Shown: in pieces, positions 35,001 through 45,540 of the stretch
Layout: every line of letters starts with the position of its first letter
Position numbering within the stretch: the first letter of the stretch is position 1
DNA from: Fragilaria crotonensis
Lineage: Eukaryota > Bacillariophyta > Fragilariophyceae > Fragilariales > Fragilariaceae
Reading direction: 5' to 3'
DNA length: 64,000 nucleotides
Assembly: GCA_022925895.1 (NCBI GenBank)
Contig: JAKSYS010000195.1
Coordinates: 1-64,000 of the forward strand
Program-made: the position numbers and the translations under genes
Notes under the pieces: model-generated
Database searches by the model: none
What the model saw: only the letters and a program-made list of their open reading frames with translations
Told to the model about the DNA's origin: nothing

Positions 35001-37094
35001 TTAAAGATTGTGTCGGATTTTCGGTTGGTTAGAAACTCAGATGTTGAAAACCGGATATTCCTCGAAATCGTAACGAAAAATGGAAGCTTGTTTACGAACA
35101 TGATATCACCGGCCAGAGTTACCTTCCGGTACCGAGACATTATGGTAGCTGGTATATTGGTGTAAGTAGCCTGCACTGCTTTTGGCGTCTTTCGGACTGT
35201 TTTGCCCATGAGCGATCCGACCTCTGGGCCAAATATACGCTCCGCTGCAATAATGTCCTCACGCTTGACAGGACAATTTTGGAACAGGTTCTTGTCCACA
35301 ATGCCCAGGAATGTCTTAGTGCTTGGTCTTCCAATAATTTTTGTACCTTTCGGGCCAGTACCGCCTTCGAGTAGTCGCGTTCGGGTACTGTACGGTTATC
35401 CTACCGTATTGATCAGGTTCACGTCATAGTGTCCTGTGTCTTCATGGTCCTGCTCCTTGGTATCGATGTAATACAGCCCCTTCGGGGATTGCTTGAAAAC
35501 ACGCACCGTGCCGTCATGCTTGGTTAGGTGAAAGGCATTTCCTTCCTCGGTATCAAATGTCACGCGGTACCCACGTTCCTTCGCCTTCGCGAGAGACAAT
35601 ATGTTCGCAATGCCTGTAGGGTTGTACCATACAGTTCCGTACCCACGGAGCTCGCCGATCAATTTAGTACTGGCAATGCCTGCGTTGCAGTGAATGTCCA
35701 TCGAGTTTGAATGCTCGCGAATGTTCGATAGCAGCTTTTGTTGCAAAACACATCAACTGTAGACTGGTTATCAAGGAGGATCCAGTCTCGCGGAAGCCTG
35801 CCGTCGTGCTCGATTTGCATGACAACCCCGTGGTCGGAACCGGCAGCGCCGACGTTAACGAAGGCATAGTTGGCGACCTCATCTTGGTCATCAAGGAAGT
35901 CGATGTCGTACATGCCACTCGTAAGTAGCGTCGTTCCTGACTGTTTCTTGACTGGTTCAGCTGCTGGCTTCTTCTCATCACCCTCCGCCACACGTTCACC
36001 ATCGCACTCGTTTGCGTAGTGTCCTTTCTTCTTGCAGCGGTGACACGTAATGTGTTCTTTACTTCTGGGTTTGGCCTTTTTGTCCCCTTTCTCGTTGTCG
36101 GCGTTTACGAAAGCAATCTCCCTTCACCTCCCACCTCGCGCTGTCCAAGTCGAGGATTGTTCTGGTAGTTGGAGAGCGATGAAACGCATCGGCCCTGCTG
36201 CTGGGATAGCGAGCGTTACCCTCGTTATAATCGTTGTTGATCCCTTCGATGTACTTGCCGAAACGAGCACGGTCGCATGTCAACATGAACGCAACTCCAG
36301 GATCCTGTCTCTGATTTCGGCCTTCAAGGTACCGAGCTCTGCAGGGGTCATTGTGGCCTTGTCTCTCCCGTTTAGGACGTATCGTTCCATTCCGATGTCA
36401 TCATCGATGTTGCCGCCAGTATGTTCGAGCACATCAACGAGATTGTTGAAAACGGTGAGATGCTCCTTCAGAGTAGTGCTCCCGCTTTGCATCAAGTTGA
36501 AGTATCGCTTCTTTGCTTCATGAATGGCCCTTCCTGGATAGTTCTGGCTTTGGAACGCGTATGCAATGTTCTTGATTAGGATGAGCAGTTTCAAGCCGTC
36601 GCCGCTTCGCCAGATCTCGTCCCAGCCAGTGCTCGATTCCAGCTTCTGCTGCATCATGTCGGTGCATTGGCCCCATACGAGGGCGTATAACTTCTTGACG
36701 TTTTCGTTGAAGCCTGCCATCTGCTTTCCGACCATTGTGACTGCGTCTCCCCACAGCTTCTGCTGACCAGCAGTTGCCGTTGGCGGTAGGTCATCTGGTA
36801 AAAAACGTTGGTGCTTCGAGTGTCGATAGCGAGGCGAATGTCGCCGCCATGCTTGAAAGTCCTACCGCAATAAGCGGATAACTCCTTCTTGGTTCTGACG
36901 AACGTGTCGGCCATTTTCGATTCAGAACAATCAAAGATAGCTCCGTTCAGCTCGTCACATTTTCCTTCAAACTTCTTCGATGCGACACGATGACCCTTGT
37001 TGAAGTTGTAGCCTCTCTTCTTGGCTTCACCTTCTTCCTTGTCCTTCTGTCCTGCATCATTGTTTCGCTCGGTCCTTTCCTTGGCCTCTGCCAT
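31856..37094 (-). pseudogene. Copia gag-pol polyprotein, several frameshifts
   Basis: Read on the minus strand. Gag starts at 37094 (MAEAKERTERNN), 30 bp inside the LTR, shifts near 36800 and continues to 36280 (FNENVKKLYALVWGQ). A zinc knuckle CHRCKKKGHYANEC lies near 36030. The protease has LDNQSTVDVF near 35770, with DNQS in place of DTGA. GAG-pre-integrase (KGLYYIDTKEQ) is near 35470 and integrase at 35300-34550. The RT frame 34478-32601 starts with an acidic Ala/Asn/Glu low-complexity region (about 34370-33890), then GRGCADGRKQRPY and ILWHVDDLKISHV (HVDD box, about 33070). One indel near 32635 leads into RNase H (32638-31856; KSSTEAELVGVND, TRHINIRYFFI). HVDD and DNQS variants are familiar from diatom Copia elements. 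At least four frameshifts. Confidence 0.85.
33890..34370 (-). repeat. Acidic low-complexity coding repeat in Copia pol
   Basis: The N-terminal part of the RT frame is built of Asp runs and repeated EANEVARDANEE-type units, on the plus strand visible as repeated TTCGTTCGC/TCTCGCGACTTCG blocks. It lies between integrase and RT, so it is a flexible acidic linker of about 160 residues. The open opposite-strand reading (Ser/Phe-rich) is a shadow. Confidence 0.8.
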
Positions 37095-37124
37095 GATTAG
37101 GACTTGAGTTTTCTAATTTAATTT

Positions 37125-37452
37125 TGTTGAAACCACAATATCAACTCGCAGTACCTACGTGCCAATCAGACAACGGTACAGTACTGTAGTCGACACTGGG
37201 AGATTAAATCGCTTGTAAATCGGAAAATTAAATTAGAATGAGACTATCACTCGTTTCCCAAGCTGGTCCGTTTACAATTGACCTTTTCGTTCACACGTGA
37301 TACGTTCTCAGTCTTGCCGGCACTCAATCGTGACAGCTTCCGTTTCTCCTTAATGTCTTGTTTAGACTCCACGGTTCTCCATCCGGTATCCGTTTCGTCT
37401 CCGTTCGTCCTCTCACTATGTCCGGTCATTCCGACAGTAATATTATTCAACA
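37125..37452 (-). repeat. 5' LTR of the Copia element
   Basis: A 328-bp LTR (TGTTGAAACC...ATTATTCAACA on the plus strand), matching 31734-32061 except for one base near its start. It is followed by the target duplication GTGTG at 37453-37457. Confidence 0.95.
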
Positions 37453-37542
37453 GTGTGAATCACCGGGTGCACCGTAGAGCGACCTGATCTTCTTCCAGAA
37501 CCTCCTTTCCTGTTCAGAGGAGGAATCCAAAGATGACACCAT

Positions 37543-39104
37543 TGTGCTATTGGCCCTTGAGCTTCGACTCGTTCGAATCCTCAATGGTCGTTTGCAAAGG
37601 AGGACGGGGGTTGTCGTTACTATCAGGCGGAACTCTAGAGTAGTGGAATGCGATCATGGAATGGCGGCGTATTATTATCGATCTATTCAGATATATATAT
37701 ATATTTTACCATGTTCCTACTGCCGGTAGGGTCTACTACCACCAGTATCATATGTTGCCATCAGTGTAGTAGAATGGTGACTGTCTTACATTTATTTTGT
37801 ATGATACTGTCGTACAGTGAATACTGAAGCAGATGTGGGAATCAGAATCATATTCGAGTTGGCGGTAATTCTTTATTCTGCCACGGTACTGGTACGTCAA
37901 ACATCATACTGCAGGTTCATCTCCCGAATCACATATACACTGTGTACGGAAGACACCCCTTTTGGTCTGAGGAATGCCGAAGCTACCAGAACCACCTGTA
38001 GAGATCCATGTATGCATATGGGCTTTCTTCCCAGTCTGCAGCACTGCAGCAGTAGGAGATACTCGCAGACGAGGAAGACAGTGGCGATCCTTGCCCCTAC
38101 CCAGCACCTTATGTCTTTCCATCTGAGACCCCATACATCGATGTCTCCATCTTCTATAATGGAGTTTGAAGAAATGTCCCCAGTCTTTACACTGTCAATA
38201 CCTTTTGGGTATCCGACAGCCCCAGCACCACTCCGGTCCTGGCAAGATGTTCAATGTGTCACGCCGCGTTGAAACAAATATTCAATTTCGCACCTGCTGA
38301 TAGCACCCTGGAGTAGCGACAAAATTTTAATCGCAAGGATTTTGGACATGAAAGACCGTGTCACCAGTGTCGAGCAATTTCTGCCAGAAAGTGTGGGAAC
38401 ATTGGACGGTGTCGCGACCGACAAGTGACAACTAATCATGATGGTATGGATGACTCCAGAATCGATCCGAAATGATTATCGGTACTTCGAGATCATTGAA
38501 TATGCGGTTCGGCACCGGTTGCTCTGGTTCTGTCTGAAATCTACGCTTTCCACAAACGTTGAGGTGACGATCGGGTCGGCAGGGGTTGATATCGTCGCTT
38601 CCCGTGTCGTCGAGTGACATCAAGTAGAGCAGGCGCGTCGAGAACCCAACCGACATTCGCAATAAATAACTACAATATGCACAAGTAGTAGCAAATGCTG
38701 TTGCACGCTGTAGGGCAGTTGAAACTTGGTTGCCTCTTGAAACCTTGTGTGCTTACAAGGCACCCTCAGAATGCACGTTGAGACCTACAGAACGAAGATG
38801 CAACCCATGCGATTGAAAGTAAGCATAACATCGCGTCAACGGACTTGGATGAAACGAATGGGCTGGACCCAGCTACTGCGGGAGTCACATCGGAAGATTT
38901 GTTGGTCGCGGAGAGCATGCAAGAAGTCAGCCAACGCAACACCGACGCAGCCGCCAAGGTGACGAACGATTTGAATCAAATGCTCCAGAAGGTCAATGAC
39001 CTTCGAAAAGCATTCCTGTAGTGTCAGCCAAATGTACGAATCCCCTATAAGCACGGAATAAAAAAAGATCAACAGTTTTTAGATCGCATTATCTAGAATC
39101 GCAA
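37543..39104 (+). pseudogene. Remnant of the unrecognised plus-strand gene family
   Basis: 37543-37815 is the upstream region of the split ankyrin gene with no supportable gene; it includes a TA-rich run near 37690. From about 37980 the sequence matches the better family copy: CGAGGAAGACAGTGGCGATC (38073), CACCACTCCGGTCCTGGC (38228) and the TGTCACGCCGCGTTGAAACA stretch (38257), corresponding to 46027-46220. It then jumps to the part matching 46930-47170 (38350-38630) and the C-terminal coiled segment (SQRNTDAAAKVTNDLNQMLQ near 38930-38990, then KVNDLRKAFL and stop). Many stops and a large internal deletion make it a decayed copy. Confidence 0.6.
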
Positions 39105-39207
39105 GCAGCCCTGCTCACGAACGCAGTCAGCCTGCGGCTGGTTTGCCATTGCTCTTCAGCCCTGCTCACGAACGCAGTCAGCCTGCGGCTGGTTTGCCAT
39201 TGCTCTT
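39105..39207. repeat. 51/52-bp tandem duplication
   Basis: The unit beginning CAGCCCTGCTCACGAACGCA is present twice head to tail (about 39105-39156 and 39157-39207), directly after TCTAGAATCGCAAG. Single copies of related sequence are found after the same motif near 47710 and 51560, so the unit belongs to the spacer shared by these gene pairs. Confidence 0.85.
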
Positions 39208-39460
39208 TTCATATGTGATAGTCGTGCTTTTCAAAAGATATCAATGGAAATCCTTGTGCCTTCACGTTGAATCATTTCATCCATTCTGCGTGAAGCGGGC
39301 ATGCAGTTAAGTCGGACCAAGCCAGCTATCACTCATCACCAATTAGGAAATACTGGCACCCATGCGAGTCGAATGACATGACAAGAATGGCGATCGGAGC
39401 ATCACTGTATCCCTTAACCATCATCAACGGCAATCCTCGGCAACAAATCTGTCAGCAGTC

Positions 39461-41440
39461 TCATAAACGACGCCGCTTTCTTTCTCTACTGTTCAATTCC
39501 TCATCTTGCCGAAAGACATTTGCTTCCCACTCGCAACGCTGACAAACTTTGGAATGTTCCTCAAGACGGCTTGCGATATCAAACAATCCGCATTTGCGAG
39601 CAATATCCAACGCCGTCGATCCTGCTCTATTTCGAACACTCACATCCACCCTGTCGTCGTCCAAAAGCTCACAAACCACATCCAAACGATCCCTAAAGGT
39701 GGCCCACATAAGGGCTGTGTTGCCATGAGCACCTCGTGCATTCACATCCAACTTGTCATGCTTCAACAACTCGAGAACAATTTCCCATCGATCCTCTGCA
39801 CTGGCCAAGTAAAAGGCTGTGCGACCTTTCCTGTCTTGGAGATTCACATCGACCCCCTTGTGTTTCAACAATTCGCAAACAATGAGTGAATCACGCTTTA
39901 TTTCACTTCGCCAATGTTTCATAGAGCATGCAAGGATGAGTGGTGTGCAGCCTTGAATATCTTGGGCATTCACATCCACCTCCTTGCGTTTCAGCAAGTC
40001 GCAAACAATGTCCAATTCTTTTTTGTAGCTTGCAATGGCGAGTGGTGTGCGGCCGCGATTGTCGTGAGCATTCACATCCACCTCCTTGTGCTTCAACAGC
40101 GCGCGAACAATTACCAAGTAGCCATTTTCACTTGCACTGATGAGTGGTGTACAGCCTTCTTTATCTTGGGCATTCACATTCACCTCTTGGCGCCCCAACA
40201 ACAAGCGAACAATTCCCTTTCTTTCCCTAGAGCATGCAACGAGGAGTGGTGTTCTGTCATCCTTATCTTGGGCGTTCACATCCACCGCATGATGCTGCAA
40301 CAACGCGCGAACGATTCTCAGGCGTCCTTCGACACATGCAATCATAAGTGGTGTGCGGCCGTGCCTATCTCTGATATTCACATCCATATCTTTGCGCTGC
40401 AACAACGTGCCAACAATCGCCGCGTGTCCCCGGCCACTAGCAATGCGGAGTGCCGTGTCGGCATACTTGTTTTGGGCATTCACATCGAGCTCCTTGCGCT
40501 GCAACAACTTGCGAACAATGTCCAAATCTCCCTTTTGGCATGCAATCATGAGTGGTGAACTGCCACTGCTATTGTCGGCGTTTACTGCCACCTCCGTGTG
40601 TTTCAGCAACTCGCAAACAATCCCAACATGGCCAAACTTGCATGCAAGAATGAGTGCTGTGTTACCGCTTGCACCTCTGATATTCACATCCAACTTCTCG
40701 TGTTGTAACAACTCGCGAACAATCCCAACATGGCCAGAAATGGTTGCAGTACTGAGTGCTGTTGAATTGTGTTTATTTCTCATATTCACGTCCAACTCCT
40801 TGTGTTTCAATAACTCACAAACCATTCCAACATGTCCATTATGACTTGTAGCCCTGAGTGCTGTTCGGCCATACTCATCTTGGGCGTTCACATCCACCTC
40901 TTCGCGCGTCAACAACTCAGACGCGATTTCCAAATGTCCAAGGTCGGCTGCAATGATAAGTGGTGTTCGGCCTTTCATACATCGGGCATTCACATCCACA
41001 TCGCTGCGTTTCAACAACTCGCAAGCAATCCCAAAATGTCCGCATTCGATTGCAATGATGAGCGCTGTGCGACCTCTTACATCTCCGATATTCAAATCAA
41101 CCTCCTTATGCTTCAACAACTCGCAAACAACTGGCAAATGGTCATACAAGCATGCCATCATGAGTGCTGTGCAACGGTGCATGCGACTGCGGCCATTCAC
41201 CTCCATCACCTTCTTGTGTTGCAACAACTCGCGAACCATTTCCAAGTCGCCAAGTCCACTTGCAATATAAAGACATGTCCAACTAGTACGGTCACGCGGT
41301 TCCCACTTCTTTACATCACTCTCTTGTAGAATTTGCCGGTGGGCATCAAGAGCAGTGTATGAATAGCTGGGTTCGCATTCGAGCGAATTGATCTTGTTCC
41401 AGAATCTCCTTTCCTGTACAGAGAAATCCAAAGATGACAT
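39461..41440 (-). CDS. Ankyrin-repeat protein, 17 repeats, intact
   Basis: The frame is open from 41482 but the Met at 41440 (MSSLDFSVQERRFWNK) is preferred because paralogues start MSSL/MSSS with the same following residues; this gives 659 residues. After a unique N-terminal region come TSWTCLYIASGLGDLEMVRE and about 17 consecutive repeats of 34 residues (consensus GRTPLIIACxxGHLxIV followed by RELLKHKEVDVNAQD). One extended repeat (about 42 residues, with an inserted RSEIKRDSL) is fourth from the end. The C-terminus is basic (NSRERKRRRL), a possible nuclear signal. Ankyrin stacks bind proteins; no enzymatic domain is present. It is the longest and best preserved member of the array, convergent with the plus-strand family remnant 37543-39104. 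No introns are needed. Confidence 0.85.
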   Translation of the reverse strand: MSSLDFSVQERRFWNKINSLECEPSYSYTALDAHRQILQESDVKKWEPRDRTSWTCLYIASGLGDLEMVRELLQHKKVMEVNGRSRMHRCTALMMACLYDHLPVVCELLKHKEVDLNIGDVRGRTALIIAIECGHFGIACELLKRSDVDVNARCMKGRTPLIIAADLGHLEIASELLTREEVDVNAQDEYGRTALRATSHNGHVGMVCELLKHKELDVNMRNKHNSTALSTATISGHVGIVRELLQHEKLDVNIRGASGNTALILACKFGHVGIVCELLKHTEVAVNADNSSGSSPLMIACQKGDLDIVRKLLQRKELDVNAQNKYADTALRIASGRGHAAIVGTLLQRKDMDVNIRDRHGRTPLMIACVEGRLRIVRALLQHHAVDVNAQDKDDRTPLLVACSRERKGIVRLLLGRQEVNVNAQDKEGCTPLISASENGYLVIVRALLKHKEVDVNAHDNRGRTPLAIASYKKELDIVCDLLKRKEVDVNAQDIQGCTPLILACSMKHWRSEIKRDSLIVCELLKHKGVDVNLQDRKGRTAFYLASAEDRWEIVLELLKHDKLDVNARGAHGNTALMWATFRDRLDVVCELLDDDRVDVSVRNRAGSTALDIARKCGLFDIASRLEEHSKVCQRCEWEANVFRQDEELNSRERKRRRL

Positions 41441-42690
41441 TGTGCTATTGGCGGGTTGGGTACTGGACGGTCTTATACTCAATGGTATGCGAATGACGGG
41501 TTGTGATGAGAATCAAGACAACCTGTGCATGCGACGTGTTAGCGGTGCTTGATGTAAAAAAAATGTTCTAGTGGTACGTTTACTCTCTACTCATATTCTA
41601 GTAACATATGCTAGTAGAAGGTGAAACATGCAGCACGTCTCGTGAACTTGCGGGAATCAGAATCTCTGATGGTGAAACTGAACCGCTGTTTATCATTTTC
41701 TAGTTTTTAACAACAAAAGAACAAAAGCTCTCATAAATGACTCTTTTTCGGGTTTCAATGCAGTTAATCTTAATCTTTCTTCTGAGAACAAATTCACATG
41801 CTACCGTTCGTAGCCTCCAACGGACTGTTCTAGGAGGGCTACTGTACTGTCAACCATGTGAACTACCGCCGGTATTAACATTTCACAGAAAATGTTTCAT
41901 TCTTCCCCACGTATAGTGGCCAAGACGGCAAGAGAGAACCAAAGACAACAACATGACTCTTGTGGTGTCAGGCGTCTCAGGCTTCAGCAAACACACACAA
42001 CAGAAGGGAACATTTAAACTTTTAATGGCTGTCAGTGTTGTCAACAGATTTATGCGACGGTGAACGATCAGAAAAGTGAGGACATGGTCAGTCATCGAAA
42101 CGATGGTGATGCGAGTCGTGCTCCGGTCCAGGCGATACATTTTTCTAGGTTCGCCTATATAGTGATAGTACATAGTATAGTACACAACATCCAGCGACCC
42201 CTGCGATCATGAAGAGTATTTGGAAAGGTTCTACAATTCAGATATTCGCGACGGACGAAGGACGACATCACCTAAGACACTGACGATTAGGAAGACAGTC
42301 GGGTTGGTAGGTTGTGCTACGACTTCGACTCTGGATGTTTGGAGTTGCTATCGTCGTTACTGGTGTCTTCGAGTGAGATTACATTCAATGAATGCGACGT
42401 CCTTCGCTCCAGTCCTTTCACCCCAAGTGTTCCGAGTCATATTTGGCGCGCCAGATCGGCTCTCGAAGGACGTATCTTGTTGAAACTCGACGAGGGCCTC
42501 AAATGCAACATCGAACATCAATGCGTCATTTTGGAACAAATTGGACTGGACCCGCAGGACGTATTCCGCAGTGCCACGACAGAAGTCACATTGGAAGATT
42601 TGGTCGCGGTGCGCATGCTAGGAATTCGGCAACGAAGAACGGATGCATGGATGACTTTCGAACCCCCCTTGAAAGTGTAAGACATAGAAT
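41441..42690 (+). pseudogene. Ankyrin upstream region and remnant of the plus-strand gene family
   Basis: 41441-41820 is the 5' flank of the ankyrin gene; no clear promoter element can be named. From about 41840 the sequence matches 17230-17640 (family 5' part, with PCDHEEYLERFYNSDIRD at 42204-42260). From 42300 to 42680 a 122-codon frame holds the C-terminal part: KLDEGLKCNIEHQCVILEQI, then RSATTEVTLEDLVAVRMLGI and RQRRTDA. The central domain present at 46050-46900 is missing, so this is an internally deleted copy. Confidence 0.5.
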
Positions 42691-43041
42691 GTACTGCTCA
42701 CCAGCAACGTATGAAAAAAACAATAGTGCCCGACAGTTTCGTTTTGTTTTGTTTATGGATCTAGATTATAGAGGCCATCGCCGAACCAAGCTAGTCCAGT
42801 CTGCGGCAGTGCGGCTCGTAGTCCTTTGATCTATTCATTCCTGTTGTTTTTTCATTTACAACGCTGGTGAAAAATAAAGCACTTGCCGTCCTGTTTACGT
42901 CATTCGGGAATACCTGCGCGGGACGAGTTGAAGCATAACAACGCATAATCGACAATGGATCAGAAACATTGCCAACTAGACATCTCAAAGAAGGAAATCC
43001 CTCACCGCTTCACCCGCCACCCAACCGCAATTGTTGGCAAT

Positions 43042-44307
43042 TCATCTGTCATCTATTTGATTACGAGGCCGCTTCGTTTCTCTGCAGTTCACCTCCATGC
43101 CTTTCGAAAGGATCTCTACTTCCGACTCGCGAAGCAGACAAGTGTTGGTACTATGCTCCTCAAGACAGCCAACAATTTCAAATACCTCACATTTGCGAGC
43201 AATGTCCAACGCTGTCGATCCTGCTTTATTCCTCACACTCGCGTCAACCCTAACATCCTTCAAAAGCTCGCAAACCATGTCCAGCCTTCCCCTCAGGCAA
43301 GCCCAGATCACAGCTGTGTTTCCATGAGGACCTTGAACATTCACATCCATTACGCCGTGATTCAACAACTCAAGAACAACATCCCATCGATTCTCTGCAC
43401 TGGCCCAGTAAAAGGCTGTGCGCCCTTTATTATCTTGGGCATTCACATCAACGTCCCGGTGTTTCAACAACTCTTGAACAATTTCCAAGTTATCCTTGGT
43501 GCATGCAACGATGAGTGGTGTGCGGCCGTACGCATCTTTGGCATTGACATCCACCCCCTTGTGCTTCAACAACTCGCACACAACTTCCATGTGACCGTAA
43601 CCGCATGCAGTGATAAGTGCAGTATAATGGTGTGCATGAAGTTTGGCATTCACATCAATATCCTTGTATTTCAACAACTCGCAAACAATGCCCAAACTTC
43701 CCTTGGCACAGGCAATTATGAGTGGTGTGTGGCCCAAGTTGCAGCTTATATTCGGTTGCAATTCCTTGCGTTTCATCAACTCGCAAACAATTTCCAGACT
43801 TCCTTCCATGCACGCGGCAATGAGTGGCGTACGGCCACAAGCATCTTGGATATTCACATCAATGCTCTTGTGTTTCAAAAACTCGCAAACAATGTCAACT
43901 TTATTTTCGAAGCATGCATAGATGAGTGGTGTGCGGCCATCATCGTCATCATCTCTCACATTCACATCCAAGTCCTTGTGTTTCAAGAGCTCGCGAATAA
44001 TGTCTAAATTTCCCTTGGCACATGCAATAATGAGTGGTGTGGAGCCGACACTGCTGTCGCGAATGTTGACATTGACTCCATCGTGTTTCACGAGCTCGCG
44101 AACAATTCTCAAATGATCGTAGGCACATGCAATGAGAAGAGATGTGAAACCCCATGAATTCTGGAAATTCACGTCGTTTCCCTGTATGCACAGCTCCAGA
44201 CCACTGCGAACCTCAAATGTCAGACCGGGTGTGCTGCGTATGATTGACTTTATCTTCTTCCTGAACCTTTCCTGCTGTTCTGCTGGTGAGCAATGCAGAG
44301 ATGTCAT
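43042..44307 (-). CDS. Ankyrin-repeat protein, 10 repeats, divergent member
   Basis: The frame is open from 44409; the Met at 44307 (MTSLHCSPAEQQERFRKKIK) is chosen because it aligns with the starts of the paralogues, giving 421 residues. It lacks the TSWTCLYIASG segment and instead has NSWGFTSLLIACAYDHLRIV. About ten repeats follow; one has an extra DDD (RDDDDDGRTPLIYACFENKV) and one an altered loop (SCNLGHTPLII, KLHAHHYTALI). The last three repeats match the other family members closely. The C-terminus ends in KRPRNQIDDR rather than RKRRRL. It is intact without frameshifts. It is more diverged from its neighbours than they are from each other, so it is probably an older duplicate. It faces the plus-strand remnant ending at 42690. 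Confidence 0.8.
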   Translation of the reverse strand: MTSLHCSPAEQQERFRKKIKSIIRSTPGLTFEVRSGLELCIQGNDVNFQNSWGFTSLLIACAYDHLRIVRELVKHDGVNVNIRDSSVGSTPLIIACAKGNLDIIRELLKHKDLDVNVRDDDDDGRTPLIYACFENKVDIVCEFLKHKSIDVNIQDACGRTPLIAACMEGSLEIVCELMKRKELQPNISCNLGHTPLIIACAKGSLGIVCELLKYKDIDVNAKLHAHHYTALITACGYGHMEVVCELLKHKGVDVNAKDAYGRTPLIVACTKDNLEIVQELLKHRDVDVNAQDNKGRTAFYWASAENRWDVVLELLNHGVMDVNVQGPHGNTAVIWACLRGRLDMVCELLKDVRVDASVRNKAGSTALDIARKCEVFEIVGCLEEHSTNTCLLRESEVEILSKGMEVNCRETKRPRNQIDDR

Positions 44308-45540
44308 TGTAGTAAAAAGGCACTTTCTTTTCGTGTCAGTGTTCCAAAGCAAGGGAGGCGATGTGAACCTGGTGCTGAAATGATGTCGAGAACAACCAGG
44401 CAGCTCCAAGATGGTGGCCCTTTAATTTGTTGTGATTTATCGATAGAGTAGCTAGTCGATAGACACTGTGCTTCGAAAGAGACACTTGCTGATGAATGAA
44501 ACAACAACAATGAGTTGGTGCTGAGCTCATTTCATTGGGACTCGAATCATCTTGACTCTTGACGCAAGGTCCGGCAAAGGACGGTTTCACCACACAGCCC
44601 AAAGCCAATGCACTATGATAACAAGGATTATCAGATATTCAAGAGATATTAATAAAGCTGTATATAGTTATACACATATAGATGTATCATATGCCATATA
44701 TGATAGTATGATTGATGATTGATGATTGATCCAAGGGTTTCATAAACCCGAATATCAAATCTCAAGACCCTCGTGACGTCATAGAGCAGTACGCGGAGTA
44801 TTTATCGTTGTGTTTTAAACAAATTCAGATTTTGAATTTGTTTTAAACAGTTTAAAACTGTTTAAAACAACTTTGTTTAAAACAGCAACAGTTCACAGTA
44901 GTAAGTACTACAGTACTCCAAGTAGTCAAGTACTCGGAGTAGACCACCAATCAATACGGTTCAAAGCCTTGAGAACAAGACAACAAGGATAACCAAGACA
45001 GAAAGGAGCCCTAAGGACTAATCAGCATGAACTTATAATTGCACTTATGCCTGACAATACTCTGCCTTGTTGCATGCAGGTATCCCACCAACTGAATGGT
45101 ATGGATCCCCTATAAGTGTCCACTGATAACATCCTTTGTCTCACCATTCTTCTTGAATCAAAATGTATTGAATTGTCTGACATGCATCACTTAACTGATG
45201 TTCTGCATTTTGATGCTGTTTCAACCTATAAACAGTATAGTTATGTGATGAGCAATGAGCCTTGTCGATGAAAAAACCGCATCATAACCGTAAAACCTTA
45301 ACCCTAACCTAGATTTCAATTAAACAAATTGTTTTTTTGAAAGAAAAAAGTTGTTTTAAACAGCTGTTTAAAACAGGGTGTTTTAAACAGCAATTAAACA
45401 AACACAACGATAGGAGTATTGCATCCAAAGCTCGTCCCGTTTGCAATTTGCAATCCACCGATCCCAACATGGATGCTGAGGATCCGGATCTCACGTTAGG
45501 CTCATTCCTTCGTTACATTTTAGTATGTATGACATAGATG
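44308..45540. other. Intergenic region with TTTAAAAC/GTTTTAAA palindromic clusters
   Basis: No gene is supported. Two clusters of alternating GTTTTAAAC and GTTTAAAAC words occur at 44812-44890 and 45346-45411, each able to fold into hairpins. A GATTGAT microsatellite is at 44710-44730. A short TTAACCCTAACC stretch near 45298 resembles telomere repeats but is under three units. Tandem ATATG-type words lie near 44650-44710. Confidence 0.5.

Larger units (their letters stand above)
31734..37452 (-). mobile_element. Copia (CoDi-like) LTR retrotransposon, minus strand
   Basis: A 5,719-bp element bounded by 328-bp LTRs (31734-32061 and 37125-37452) that begin TG and end CA and differ by one base by eye. 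The 5-bp target duplication GTGTG is at 31729-31733 and 37453-37457. It lies inside the ankyrin gene 29966-37542. Near-identical LTRs mean a recent insertion, yet the coding region needs several frameshift corrections. Confidence 0.95.
29966..37542 (-). pseudogene. Ankyrin-repeat gene split by a Copia insertion
   Basis: The 5' part is at 37542-37453: ATG at 37540-37542 begins MVSSLDSSSEQERRFWKKIR, matching the N-termini of the intact relatives. It is cut after codon 30 by the Copia element 31734-37452, which duplicated GTGTG. Coding resumes at 31733 (CRATLQEADVKNWNPC, then SSWTCLYIASGLGDLEMVRE), shifts frame near 31530, and continues as a 521-residue frame from 31531 to 29966. About 15 repeats of the 34-residue type follow, one shortened to about 24 residues (near 31290) and one extended (GRSELERGVV). 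It ends with the basic RKRRRLSY. Removing the insertion and one indel would restore the family layout of 39461-41440. Block B carries the 3' end of its own copy at the window edge. Confidence 0.85.

Noticed and set aside
45290-45312. Telomere-like CCTTAACCCTAACC
   Set aside because: Fewer than three units and imperfect; no chromosome-end context.
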